A stretch of 64,000 nt of DNA, from positions 148,866 through 212,865 of the forward strand of contig JAQGDQ010000400.1 in the NCBI GenBank assembly GCA_030141605.1. Reading direction: 5' to 3'. The notes under the pieces are model-generated. The model saw only the letters and a list, made by a program, of their open reading frames with translations, was not told the origin of the DNA and ran no database searches. Positions 47,970 through 60,880 of the stretch are shown here, piece after piece. The translations under genes were made by a program, and so were the position numbers. Numbering within the stretch: position 1 is the first letter of the stretch; every line of letters begins with the position of its first letter. Origin of the DNA: Tubiluchus corallicola. Lineage: Eukaryota; Priapulida; Priapulimorpha; Priapulimorphida; Tubiluchidae.

Positions 47970-49375
47970 CTGAATTGGCATCCAGTCACATTCAGTCGAG
48001 AAGCGTATCAGTTATTTTTGCAGCAACACTGATACAATAAGGAGCATACGCACAGTCTTAAATCTTAAGACCGGATTATTATTGGTTAATTATTCACACG
48101 ACTGCTGAACTTTACCGCATTCTACCGTCAGATAGCTAGAAAAGCTTGGGTGACAAGTTTCCACATGTACAGGGTTCTTAGTCGCGGTTTCCAGTCGGAT
48201 GACCGAAGACGTAAAATGCGATAAGACCCCCCGAGTTAAAAGATGATGATGATTATTGTTGTTTGTGGCCTTTCGCGGCTTGTTATATGAATTCCTGTCG
48301 TAGGTTAATATTACTAGCGTGCCTCTGGCGAGTTATTGTAGTTTCGTGTGCGAACTGATTGACGGTTTTAAATGTGTGCATTTTTGTACTGTTAGCTTTG
48401 TGTAGCATATGTATAGAGAAACAGAGTTTGGACTATATAATTATACATGTATAGTACTATAATGTGTCCAGTTCTGTTTGAAAATGTTTATTTTGGTATT
48501 ACTGATACGATTTTAGAGTAGTTGTATCATGAGGAATTTGCGGAAAAATGTCGTAATTATATTAATTATCATTGTAAAGCCTGAAATGTTAATGTTTGCA
48601 CCCGAACCTGCTTGAGAATCGTGATAAATTTTCACTTTTTAACTTGAAAGTTTATTGTATGATAGATCATATAGAAATATGGATTTTTATTGATACGCAA
48701 GTGGACTTATATATTCGTTTCAGAATATTTATTGGTGTGTCATGAAAAGTGTTTGCCAAACAGCATGTAAAATGTGGCCCAAAATCAAAATACTGTCAGC
48801 TTTTTTTCTGGCTGTTAATTAGTATTTCTTCAGTGTTAGTTTTATTTACTTTTATTGGTATGAAATAATCAACAATCTGTATTTCAGCGTAATAGTTGAT
48901 TGCACACGTACTGAGGAAGTTACATTGTAAGATACGATGCTTAATATTGAATTTTTCATTGTACAAGATGCTTAAGAACACATAACTTCGTGCTACTCGG
49001 CAAACACTAAATCTATGTAGTATTTTGTTGTGTGATTTATGTAGTTTGCTTGATATTGTATTTACTGCTGATGGTTTTAACAAATTTAACTGATTGTTGT
49101 TGCTTTTTATCAGATATTGTTAACGGTTTCAATTAATTTGTAATTTTGTAAGGAAACGTGACACATTTTGTATCGTACATGCACAAATTTAACGGCTTTT
49201 CGTGATATAGTAGAAGTATTGCTTTTGAGATCATCTGGTTTACATCATTTGCTAGTGGTTTAACATTGTCATTTGGCTAATTGATGATAGGCTTTGCATT
49301 CCTGTAGATTGTAGGTTATAAAAGGTCGGATGCTAGGTTTGTAGGCTGACTGTGAACGAGTAATGCCTTTGTCAT

Positions 49376-49917
49376 ATCTACTGTTCATGACTACTGTTCA
49401 TGACTGCTGTTCATGACTGCTGTTCATGACTGCTGTTCATATCTACTGTTCATGTCGACTGTTCGTATCTACTGTTCTTGACTACTGTTCATATCTACTG
49501 TTCATCACTATTATTCATATCTACTGTTCGTATCTACTGTTCATGTCCACTGTTCATGACTACTGTTCATATCTACTATTCATGACTACTGTTCATATCC
49601 ACTGTTCATGACTACTGTTCATGTCGACTGTTCATGACTACTATTCATATCTACTGTTCTTATCTACTGTTCATGACTACTGTTCATATCTACTATTCAT
49701 GACTTCTGTTCATATCTACTGTTCATCACCATTATTCATATCTACTGTTCATGCCTACTGTTCGTATCTACTGTTCATGTCCACTGTTCATGACTACTGT
49801 TCATATCTACTATTCATGACTACTGTTCATGTCCACTGTTCATGACTACTGTTCATATCTACTATTCATGACTACTGTTCATATCTACTGTTCATATCTA
49901 CTGTTCATGTTTACTGT
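49376..49917 (+). repeat. 13-bp minisatellite, ~41 units, in the MEF2 3' region
   Basis: The unit is ACTGTTCATGACT with position variants (TATCT, TGTCC, TGTCG), so blocks such as TACTGTTCATATC and CACTGTTCATGAC alternate in a loose higher order. The length gives a 39-base coding cycle, which explains several open frames in it that have no biological support. Confidence 0.93.
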
Positions 49918-52738
49918 TTTCATATTTTAAAAGATACTGGTAATGAGAATTCGTGTAGTGAACAAAATGTCAGTTTCTGATTCGAAGCTCTTTTCAATCT
50001 GCCCCATATGATCTGTTGACAGAATGGCAGTAATGCTTTTTAATTCACTAAACATGACAGAATAATGATCCTTGGTAGTTAAGTCCACTTGCTACATGTA
50101 AAAGTTTCACTACGTCTTTTAGAAATAATGGCTAGTTGCTACCAGGGTCTGTTAAGATCATCTATGAAGTCTTTCATTTGGCATTCAAAAATACTGACAG
50201 ACGCATTCAAACTTCTGTCAATCTTACTCACTTCAGAGTCAGCCTATAAGCATTTTAGTAACGCTCTTGGTTAAACATTATTGTACTGAATATACTTAAC
50301 CAAGCAAACAAGCTCTTATTGTATGATGGGCAGTACTTAGTAATGGCTTATAGTCAATTTAAATCAATCATAATGGCTTCACTGAAATAATTTTTACTAT
50401 TTGCAAGTCTCTTGTTTAGGGAAACCACTTGCTGTATTTTCCTACAGTTTCTCTGTAAAGTTTTTCTATTCTGCTCAGTATTTAGTATTTACTCACTCAG
50501 AGTTAGATAAATTATCAAAATTTAACTTATTAATGCAAATTTTCCTTATTAAACACTCATGGTATCGTCCGTGTGCAACGGCTTACGACTGAATGCACGA
50601 GGAACAGATATTTTAGCTAATTAATTATCTCTGATTTGATTTATTCAGTAATGAAGAACTGAGTTATCAGTTAATATGAATAAGTCATTGTCATCTTTCA
50701 GTATTTCGCTGTGCTAGTCGTTAACATACATGTATTAAAGTTGCTTAATTGTTCATTTCTTGACATAACTAAATTTAAAATGAGTTGAACTCTTCTTTTC
50801 CTTGGGGATTAGGTAATATTTGTGGATGTTTTTTCCAGACGAGGAAAGACACTGCTGTGAATTTTAGCGTAATATTCCAAGGAGAATATTGTATACCACT
50901 CCACGGAGATTCACTGGTGCTAATTATAATATTGTATAGTGTTTAGTCATACATTTACGAGTTTGTTGTACTCATCTTTGTGTTTGAGTTCTTATTTCTA
51001 CTGCTGAACATTGCCTGGTTTAGAAATTTGCCGTTGTTGCAGTGCCCGTTTTTATTGTGCAAATATCATGTGTTACCCAAGATGTAGTAGATAGAGTCAC
51101 ACTTTTTATATCATTTGAAAATGTCATCCTTGTTAATACAGAGACATTGAACATACAATGATGATATAGTGGCATAACAAATTCAAAGGAGTAAATTCAT
51201 TCAGAATTTGTTTTTTAAAAGTTTCTGAATGATGGTATCTCTTTCTCACAACTTTTCTTCATGTTTGCTTCGGGTATGGTGATTTATTCAAAGCAGTCAT
51301 AAAGAAATCGTCTATCCTTAATAAGTTTACTGGTAATCATTAGAAGTATGTGTTACGGTATGAAACAAAAGCGGAAAGTACAAAATCTTTATATTTCTTC
51401 TATATGAAATATTGAAAACTTTTTTAGGGATTACTTGTTGTGTATACAATTAATTCATTTTCTATGGTATTAATGAAATTATTGCACTTAAATATTTGAT
51501 GCATAGTTTTTCCTTCATAGCTCACTCACCACACTTTTGTAAAGCACAAGTGAATAGTGGTTAACATTGCTTTGTTAGTATGATTGTGCGGTTATATAAG
51601 ATGAGGTTTTTGATGCAGCAGAGTCTGATCAGAGCTGGAACTCGCCAAAGATGAAAACGTTTATAAATACATGTTTTTATCAAAATTATTGCTCAAAATA
51701 ATTATTAATTATCCGATGCCTACGTAGTCATTTGCTTTTATGCTTATATCGAGAGATGTAGTCTGTAGCATTCTTAAATTCAGTTATTGTTTAGAATGTA
51801 CAATGATTTCTAATATTGGTACTACAGCTGCGTATTACAGCAGTGTCATGATGAGGATGGATTGTGAATTAACTTTAATCACTTTGTTAAAGATTTAACT
51901 TAAACTGAATCGCTGTTTACATATAGATCTTCAGCCTCTTCTTCATCTAACAGATTACATTTAATCTTTGCCGAAGCACTGCATTGCTAATTACATTATG
52001 CTTTGCCTGAGACTATGCGAGCCGGGTGTTATTTGTGTAATGCACTCTTGTTATTATTAAGAGAGGCACCTCCATAAGTCTGTCACTTACGCTGATAATG
52101 TTTGTTGTGGTCAAGGTTAATGCTTGTTGTGGTCAAGGTTTTGTGAACCTCTTGCCGTAGATGTACTGGCCGTTGGCTGCTGTCTTACGCACCGTTACAG
52201 TTAACTTACAGAATGTAAGAAAAAAAATTGAGAATGCGTTGCAAGTGCACGAAGTTGGCTCAGACTGAATTTTGTTTTCGCAGTAGATTGGATAGGATCA
52301 AGATGTTATTTGATCATTATTTAGGTTTGCATTTGAAGTAAGTTTCAGACTTAAAAAAGCTTATTTCACTGTCAGAAATACATAATGTTGTATTGCTAAG
52401 CAGCCAAGTTCAGGTTTGCATATTGTACAAGAATACATGCTTTTCCAGTACATTTTAAATTGTATTCACCATTCTAAATTAGTCAGCATTCATTTTACTC
52501 CTAATCACATCACACAGTAATCATAGTATGTTGAAAGGTTTTGACCAGCTTCAATACACGGACCCGCATATTATTTATTGAAGATGTTAAAAAATTGTTT
52601 TTACTTTGTCAGCACCTCACAAGTTTTATCTATACCGTCGAGCTATATTTTACTGTTTTGTTGTTTAGAGCACACAAGAGCTGCTAACTGAATTGATTTT
52701 TTTTGTTGTGTGTGATACAATGTAATGAAAAAGTGAGA

Positions 52739-52753
52739 ATAAAACTAAATAAA
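52739..52753 (+). terminator. Poly(A) signals, probable MEF2 3' end
   Basis: Two overlapping-spaced AATAAA hexamers (52739 and 52748) followed by TTGTTGTATTGTATTTTT. It is the best-formed plus-strand poly(A) region before the convergent gene. Confidence 0.45.
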
Positions 52754-52770
52754 AAACTATTCTTGTTGTA

Positions 52771-52943
52771 TTGTATTTTTAATACAGAACGCTATATTCT
52801 AAGTGTAGTAGTGTACGTAGCCATAGATCAATTTTTTGCTATTTTTAATATTCCTTTAATGGATGTTTGTAAATGTTAAAGCGAAATTTTCATAAGCAAA
52901 GTAAATGCATAACAATTATTTAGCTTGCATCAATAATAAACTT
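52771..52943. other. Gap between convergent 3' ends
   Basis: Fewer than 200 bp separate the plus-strand and minus-strand poly(A) signals. Nothing else is visible. Confidence 0.4.
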
Positions 52944-52949
52944 TTTATT
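52944..52949 (-). terminator. Minus-strand poly(A) signal
   Basis: TTTATT on the plus strand reads AATAAA on the minus strand. It is 2.3 kb downstream of the stop codon of the p33MONOX-like gene and is the last good signal before MEF2's 3' end. Confidence 0.4.
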
Positions 52950-55215
52950 GAGCTATGCGAAGAGATCAACATCTATGCACGTTAGATTACAGCTACGCGA
53001 CTTTACAAAGTAACGACGTACAAGCAGTAATAAAATATACACACAGTACATGAACATTTGCTTTAGTATTTCATAATAATTTATATAATAACATAAAGCA
53101 TTTTGAACTATATGCGATATCATCACAATTGTACCAATAAATTCCTTTTACAGATCATTTATACAGCTTTTGGATAATCACAGTCGAGGACTAAAATACT
53201 ATAGTCCATTTGCTTACTTTGTACACCCACTGCTGTAAACCTATTCATTTGCATAACGTCATATTTACAAGTACGGGAAGAAACAAACACAAACTACTGT
53301 GCATATTCAGTACATGTGATGACTGAGAGATAATAGTAAGACGTGTAACTTAGATAACCTGCTTATCACCTTGAATTTGTCATGCAAAGTGCATTGAAGC
53401 CATGCTGTGCACAACAGAATAAGAATCTTACAGAATAAAAAAGAAACCAAGTTCAGTACTTGAAGAACATAAGAAATGTCCATTCTGTGTACAGATAACC
53501 AACTTGCTTGCAAAACCTGAAATCTTCACTGAACGTTACGTTTATTCTCTAGAGGGAAGTTTGCAAGAAGTAAAATTTCTTTACTTACTAATACACAATG
53601 AATACTTAAAATCGTTTATATCAGGCAAACACATGAATTAGGTAGTATAGGTGAGCAAATAAACTGGAGAAAGTTACTTAGAACATGATCAAGCTAACAG
53701 TACAGAGATTCAAATTTCACAAGAATATACAGATTAAAATAAATAATTAACTACAGATCGATAACCAGTTATCACATACTCAAAAACTTGCCTAGCAACA
53801 GTCGTTGCAACTTTTGGGCTTTAACGACTTTTTCGTGAAAGTTAGGCCAAAAATAGACTAGTAAAAGTATGTTGACTAGCTATTCATCAACTAGGGCTTT
53901 ATCGACGTCGACTATGCATTTCTTTATATAACTGGATACTCTGCAAACTAGGACTTAACCAGGGATGAGAATGACAAATTGTAAAAAAACTCTGAAACAG
54001 GTTGGGGGTTTTGAGGCCACCTAGTCCCCCAATGGAGTTCAAGGGGAGCCAGCAACAAATTGCAATTTTGTGACAATAGAGAGCCTCTAAGTGGACTTAA
54101 AAAACAGTTACCTTGTTTCATGCATAATTTAAAATACCCAATTGTCTCAAAAATGCCTAAGTACTGGCCACTCCTATGCAAAAGTATATAAAAACTGTCT
54201 GCAATTGACTCAAATAACTCCACACAATTGATTCTATATTTTTATACATAGAGATATACACGTGGTTACACTGATGTACGTGATGTAAACAAGGTGACGG
54301 CCTGCCAACTAGCAGCCAGCTTGTGAAATAATGTACTGGGTGCGTAAAAATTTTCTCGACAAATTTACGCGATTTACAAAAATGGCACTACTGGTCTTCC
54401 AAAAACTCGGAATTCCGGGTATCCGCGGAAAATTCTCATCCCTGGACTTAACAATCAACAACATGCCGGCTTAATGTCGACAGTTGCAGTAGGACAGGAA
54501 TCTAGCTAATTACCAAAAATTAATCCTCTGAGAGACTGAACTGGCGATGGCGTCTGCATAAAAGTACATCGTGCCTAGACAAAAGACAGTATGGCAAACG
54601 TAAAAGTCCAAAATTAGTTGTCCTAGTGGTAACCCATCCATTTTCTAGCGAGGTTCAATGCTGCCTATTATTATAGCCAAAGACACCAGTTGCAAAACGC
54701 AGTTTTCGTCTCACCCTATATGTTATCTTTGTAAAAAGACTGCTGGCTTTGGTTTCACATAATATTTGATACTTGATTACGACGCATTAGAAGGGCATTA
54801 AATATAGTTAGGTAGGATATGTTCATAAGAATTTAGCTTAATGCATAAAGATGAAATGCAATATAACAATATACAGCAGTACGGGTTTTGTAAAAGGCGT
54901 CTATAGAATCGACACACGAGTTCCAATGCCCATCAGTTTCTGTGATTCCTTTTCGTATTGAATTTCTTTGTGAGATAAAAAATTAAGCTACACACATCAG
55001 TGAATATTAAATAGATTCTGCGACAGAGTTACACAAGTCTTTAGTTTACATAAATACAAAAACTAAAATAAAAGCGCCATCTTGTTTTATCTTGAAAGAC
55101 TTGTCAGCAACGCCATCTGAACAAAGCGGAACTAACTATAAAGTCTGACTCACAACTAGCTCACTATAAATCGCACAGCTGCTCACTATATATACTTTAA
55201 GTATAGTTATTGTGA
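52950..55215 (-). other. Probable 3' UTR of the p33MONOX-like gene
   Basis: No coding exon is supported downstream of the stop. It contains a complete hAT MITE at 53960-54444, which would therefore be transcribed in the mature mRNA unless an earlier poly(A) site is used. Confidence 0.45.
53960..54444 (-). mobile_element. hAT MITE (copy 2) with intact 8-bp target duplication
   Basis: A 485-bp element with inverted ends CAGGGATGAGAAT/ATTCTCATCCCTG. It is flanked by an exact 8-bp duplication GACTTAAC at 53952-53959 and 54445-54452. CAGGG ends and 8-bp duplications define hAT transposons. The body is the reverse complement of the copy at 42755-43275. There is no transposase. Confidence 0.93.
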
Positions 55216-55847
55216 TCACATTCCTGTCGGAGCCATTATGTTCAAATCTGTTCCGGTGATGGCACACCTGCCCTTCGTCTGATTTGATGGCAGTTTCTTC
55301 CTGTGATCAATAAACGGCTCGTTCATGGTTCCCAGTTGCTTTCCCAATTTCTCCGTCAACGACTCCCCTCTTTGCTTCTGAGCTGTCAATTGGGCTAAAC
55401 CAGGTATCCCGAAGAAACTTCTGTACTGGCGATCTTGTGGATCTTTGGCCAATTCGGTTTTGGGGTCGTTTGCCAATACGGCATATTCAACAGCACCTTC
55501 TGCGGCCGCTTGCCAGACCATAGGAGCTAGGGCAGATGAACTGCTTCGTCGGGCAAGCTTAGGTGAACTGCGTGGACTCGAGTGTGGCGAACCGGGCAAT
55601 GACCGTACATGTTTAGAGAACTGCATCACTTCAGAAGTCGGATCAGCAGCCTCCGCATACACGTGCCGTTTCATGCTTCCACCGGAAGCATTTCTTTTTC
55701 TTTCCAATTCAGATTTGAAGCTTTCGTACGGTACAGATCCTCTGAACCATGAAATACCGGTGAGACCAGGAGGTACATTTGATACTGGTGGTTCAGGAGG
55801 AGGCGTAGGCGGAACAGCACTTGTGGGAGAAAACTGAAGTGAAATAT
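55216..55847 (-). CDS. p33MONOX/KIAA1191-like protein, last coding exon
   Basis: Encodes residues 71-280 with TGA at 55218-55216. Order of features: a proline-rich segment (SAVPPTPPPEPPVSNVPPG), a region with ISWFRGSVPYESFKSELERK, a serine-rich basic stretch (SPHSSPRSSPKLARRSSSS), then a C-terminal part with SFFGIPGLAQLTAQKQRGES and the end TDLNIMAPTGM. The last ten residues match the C-terminus of human p33MONOX (RDLNVLTPTGF), and KKLPSN upstream parallels KKQPPRAHN. Human p33MONOX is a 305-residue protein once proposed as a flavin monooxygenase, but no flavin or NADPH fold is visible here. The acceptor is TTTTTCAG (minus strand; exon starts 55847). The family assignment rests mainly on both ends of the protein. 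Confidence 0.75.
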
Positions 55848-56942
55848 CTGAAAAACAAATGAATTCAGAAGTCTAAGCCTCAAGTCTAGAAGTCACACAA
55901 AAAACACATGTCGCCTATCTGGGGCACATAACAAAAGTTCTTCTGGCACAACATTTATGATGTCAGTTCATAAATTCTTTAAATACTAATTAAGTGGCAT
56001 TTACCTGGCATCAGGAACGCGGATGCAATATGCAAATGCAGGATAGATAAAATCGGTTTGTATTGTTTTCAATGCACCCATTTATGTGTTTTTCTGCAGC
56101 CATTAACTATTATATGGTTTACATGCAGCTATTGCATAAGTGGATAACACATAACGCATTCCGATGCTACATAAACTCTGCTTTAAACCTCTGTTAAATC
56201 CATGCCTTTCCAATATATAAATTTTTGTTTCCAAGTATAATTACATTTATAAAACGGGAATGGGCAAAAATATTTTATATTATAATGCAGGTGTTTTACC
56301 TACTTTGATGTACCACGTATCACCTTACTCTATGAATACAATGTTTTGCTCTTGGGTGTCCTCCTCTTTTACTGCATGTCTCTTATTTCTTTTGGTTTTT
56401 ATTTGGCTGACAAATTTTCACTGTTATGTCATACATGTTAACTAACTAACTTAGCCTAGGTTGTCCTATGCAATTAAGTTCATTTGCTGGTTCCTGCCAT
56501 TTTTATGATGATTTGTTTAAGTGGAATGAGCTGAATTACCAGAGGCTGTTAGTTGTTTGCACCTACCAGACAGCCAGCCTGCTTCATCTTGGCCTACCTG
56601 TACAAGCAGGTATGTCATGGGTAGCATACATCAGTTCTGCAGAAGTGGTGCTGACAAGTCACTGACATAGCATTGTGTTTTTTTGTTGGATTACTGCTGT
56701 GTTTACTTATCTTGAGGGCAGATTTCTTTTATTTTAGAATTCTGCCTGTCCAATGTCTACAATTGACGTAACGAGCATATGATGATGATGATGACATCAG
56801 GTGCTTCCGCTAGCTTACATAACATTATATGCTATTTCTTAAGCCACCTGTCAAATATTCAAAACACCATGGTAGTGATTAATGAGTACTACGTTTTTGA
56901 CCTTTACTAAGAAATAAATGTTAGAATTTACTATTTACGTAC
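55848..56942 (-). other. Intron of the p33MONOX-like gene (1.1 kb)
   Basis: Bounded on the minus strand by donor G|GTACGT (56942-56941) and acceptor TTTTTCAG. Only a (GAT)n microsatellite at 56782-56795 is seen. Confidence 0.75.
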
Positions 56943-57153
56943 CACTGTCCTGTTTCTCAATTGTAAACTTCGGTGATGATTCTAAATCAGCTAGATTTTG
57001 ATAGAGTTTGTGTTTACTCCGTGCCACGGGAACTGTGCATAGAGGAGCGCCTGGAAACACCTGCGGCGGAGAAAACGCTAAATCTTCTTCAATTTCATAC
57101 AAGTTTCGCTTGTGATGGTCGATAGCTTTGGGCTCCGTAGATTTACGCGCCAT
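56943..57153 (-). CDS. p33MONOX/KIAA1191-like protein, first coding exon
   Basis: Encodes residues 1-70 plus one base: MARKSTEPKAIDHHKRNLYE, then IEEDLAFSPPQVFPGAP, then RSKHKLYQNLADLESSPKFT. This parallels the N-terminal conserved block of human p33MONOX (DDTLEDPAPMTPPPSDMGSVP.KPVIPERKYQHLAKVEEGE): an acidic Glu-Asp group, a SPP/TPPP motif, a Pro-rich turn and (K)xYQxLA. The start has a good context (AAGAAAATGG). An upstream acceptor-like TTCTAG (minus, near 57181) suggests a separate 5' UTR exon. The joined codon G|AT gives aspartate, and both frames stay open. Total length 280 residues. Confidence 0.75.
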
Positions 57154-59626
57154 TTTCTTAGTTTCGTACTAGAATCATGACATGTGCATAACAGGCTGGA
57201 AAAGATGTAAAGGCATGTAAGCAAATAAGCATTTTACGTCACCATCACACAAGAATTCAGAATTTTTAATTGATATAAAAAGATCAATTGACATTTTTTC
57301 TGTTGTATTCTTCCTGTTCTGTAAACTAGTTCTGTACACATCAAGCAACCCCCAGACATTGACGGTAACCTCCTCTTAAAAACAATGTGATTACTAATAT
57401 TTGGCTATTATTAACAAGCTAAAATCACTTAGGACTTGTTGCCACTGGCTGGATTTAAAAATCGATAGCATACCTGTAAAATTATATCACCAAATGCTCT
57501 GTCGGGAAGTTAGTCTGATAATTACTTCGCGTTTGATTAACTTGACTTGTCAATATTGCATTGTTCGTCTTCTTGCTCATCTCTCTTTCATAATTTTTTC
57601 ATCTCATTTCCACCTTTTTTAGGCTTGTTAAAACATTAAAATAGCTTAAATTTCCCTCTAATCTTACTGTACTTATTTGCTTCTGAATGACCTTTTACAT
57701 GAATAGTGTCCTAGTTTTCTGTATTTAAGCTGTGTAAGACAGGTCTACCTTGAAAACATTTAGACCTGCGGGCTAGCCAGGCTAATTGTTCCGCTGTGTT
57801 TTAGTATAGTGGTATTTTAGTATTGGTAATAATTATGTTATTTGATTCTGTGATTGTACCTGCTAGTATAGTTATTATAATATAAATTCCTCGTGACTTG
57901 TTAATGATTGCGTTGTTTGATGCTTTGATTGTAAAACCTAACAGGCTTAATAATTGTGCGCAAACTTTAATTCGGTACCAGCTCTCCCCCTATGTCATTG
58001 CCCACATGGTTTAGAAGCAGAGCCTGTAGTTGGCAACGAACGGGCCACTCTCATTGTATTTTTAAATTTCCTAATGTAGTCTGAAGCTATTACACTGCTT
58101 AGAATACAATTTCATGATATGATTACACATTGACAATAGCAACGTTTCTGTACCGTAAAGTGTACAATATTTCTCATGCTGTTGCACAAGTATCAGTGGC
58201 ATAACTATGCACCTACAAACCCTACTGTTGCGGGTGTGCACCCGAATGAAGGCCCCAAGGATGAATGAATTAATTATACTGTGTTTTGGTAGCGGTATTT
58301 GATGCACGGTTATTGAAAACATGATTACAAATTACAACTTTTTTAGAACAGTGAATGAGTATGTAATCGCATCTTATACGAATTGCATTCACTGGTTGCA
58401 TGAAGTAGTTTTGTAAAAAACAAAACTATCTTAAAAAGAGTTGTGCACCCACTTGGGATTTTACTTCTCTATTCCAAGATTATATGTGCTTGCATAACAA
58501 AATCGTCTATAAGTATATTTTGAACAATTTCTTGATATTTTCATGCTAGAATATAAAAGTTTAATATAGTCAACATTTATTTTTATAAAAAAAAACTTGA
58601 CATTTGACCAAATTTTTGGTGCATTCTACATTGACGCATCATAACTTAGTTTTAAGTATGCCGACTTATGGACGATTTTGTTATAATAAGAATAAGAATG
58701 GAATAAGAATGGAGTGCGACTATTAGCTAATCAGTATTCTGCATACCTGTTGTGAGTTTCTAACTATTTTAATTACCTCAATTAAAACACTTTTTAAGCA
58801 CAAAATAAAACTCTCGCTAAAATAAGTTTCTAATTATCTCTAAAACTCTAATATGAACTACATGCAATTTCTTGCAGTTAAGAACTATCACACTGTTTGG
58901 ATTTTTGTACCAATGTTATTAAAAACTGCATTTGAGTATAACTTAGGTAGTCTGTTAAACATTGCATGCATTTTTTTCGCTTAACCATTAATCATTTGGA
59001 AGCTTGCATTTAAAGAATTTTAAACAAAAAGCACCAAATGAAACAAAAATTTCCGATTAGCCTTTAAAAAGAAATGCTCCATTTGAAGTATTTTCAACAA
59101 AAAAGGAAACCAAATGAAATAACATACGTTTTCACAGCTGGGTTCCGTCTAGATCTGGTGGGACACAGTTCCAATGAGGGGCCCTAAGTACACATTTCCT
59201 GGGAGACTGATTACAATGGCCATAATGAGTCACGAAATGAGTTAGACAACATTTAAAATCTTGTATACATTTACAAATCAAAAGCAAAGTACGCGTTAAA
59301 GGTAACCTTGCGTTCACCTACACAAGTGATTCAAGGTTATTCAGACCAATTCAAGGGCTTTAAATAACGCACAGCTAAAAAACTAACCGTTTGTCGCAAT
59401 CTCACGCAGCACTTGATGCAGCCATTTATTTCAACATTTCGCCATTGCATTTTTATTTAGTTTTTTTACTGCTTAACAGCCAGTAGCATAAACATACAAC
59501 AATAACTTTCACTTTTTCTGAGACAACAATAACTTTCACTTTTTCTGAGAAAAGCGAAGAAAGTGAAGGGGTCAACCATCAGTTGCATCCGATCGATCAA
59601 TGGCTGTCATTGGCTAGTAGAATTTA

Positions 59627-59640
59627 GCGCCACCTAGTGA
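59627..59640 (-). promoter_or_regulatory. CTCF-like motif
   Basis: On the minus strand TCACTAGGTGGCGC matches the core CCASYAGRKGGCRS at 13 of 14 positions. A single near-match of this quality is expected about once by chance in a window this size, so it is only a candidate. It is placed between the two divergent promoters. Confidence 0.25.
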
Positions 59641-60880
59641 ACAGAAATCCAAAAAAGCATATACGGCGATTTATACGCTCATAGAAACCCCGTATTTTTT
59701 AAAAAGTCCAACTTAAATTTCACTAAGTTTGGCAGACAGGCTATATTCCGCTCTTTCTTTAGACTTAGTCATTCGGATCCGTCATGAGCAGTGGGCAGAG
59801 AACTATACTCCGCTAGCAACTGTTTTCTTTTATTTAATTATGAAGAGCATGGATAAGAATCTTTATACTTAATAATTTTGAATTTAAATTTTGTTCTCTT
59901 CGCCACTGCAAAGACTAATTTTCAGTTAAGAGTTCTATTAATTATTCCCAACTAGTTTAAATTGTATTATTCAGATTACGCTATTCCTTGCTCATTTTAC
60001 TTACTGTCGATACTGCTTTTGCACCGTTTTTGCTTCTGTAGGAACATTGTGCAAATATTATTGCACATTTACAGATCTTCCGTGCCAACTGATCTTTGCT
60101 CGTTTTTTCATTTTAATTGTAGGAGACATTAACTTTCCTCGCAAAAATTAATAATTGCTATGTTAACAATAGCAGCGGGTCCCCCAAGAGAATGTACGGA
60201 AATGTGATGGTGGGAGATTGACTTGAGGCCCTCTCTTTAATTCCTCCTCCCAAGTTTCTTTTGCAGTCTTTTTATAAGTCCACAACTAGGCCATTGTCAA
60301 TTTACTAACAAATTACTGTTAAGTTAATTCGTTAGTTCTTTCTGGCTACAGGTCATGCCGATTCTATCAATGCTATCAACAAAAATATTTTCACCAGTCT
60401 ATGAATTTTTGGGTACCACACGACATCACGTCAGTTCCAGCAGCTTTCTCAACGAATGCCGCTCTTTTAAAAAGCATATTATCATAATTATGTTTTCTAG
60501 TCTCGGATTTGGCAGGTTTGGTAGTATGGCGACTTTAACAGGTTTAACAACGTGACAAGTTAGCAGCGCGGCAGGCGAAATTGGTACTTTTGGCAGTGTG
60601 GCCTTCTTGATTGAAAGGTTTGGCAACTTGGCTGGTCGTGGCAGCTACGTTGGGGTTTAGTGTCTCTTGACTTAAGTATGGTATGTAGGAGAGTAAAGTA
60701 TTAGGGTAGGGTATAGAATGAATGGCTACATACAGAATAAAAGGTTAAACATAAAACAGTTTCATGTAAGGGTAACTTATTGCCACTGGAAGACGATTGG
60801 TCGCAAAAGGCTTAAACTGATTGTGGCTTTTTTTATATACAAACCGAGAAGACCTTGTTCACTTTGGAAACTACTTAAAT

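Larger units (their letters stand above)
47970..52770 (+). other. Mef2: Probable long MEF2 3' UTR
   Basis: About 4.8 kb without supportable coding exons between the MEF2 stop and two AATAAA signals at 52739-52744 and 52748-52753, followed by a GT-rich stretch. The span contains a 13-bp minisatellite (49376-49917). A convergent minus-strand poly(A) signal lies 190 bp further on. Vertebrate and fly MEF2 transcripts also have kilobase-long 3' UTRs. An earlier poly(A) site cannot be excluded. Confidence 0.5.

Noticed and set aside
49426-49845. Open frames rich in Tyr-Cys-Ser across the minisatellite
   Set aside because: They arise from a 13-bp repeat that reads in all frames every 39 bases; no splice or family support.
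55445-55837. 130-codon plus-strand open frame
   Set aside because: It is antisense to the well-supported p33MONOX-like exon, where codon structure opens the opposite frame.
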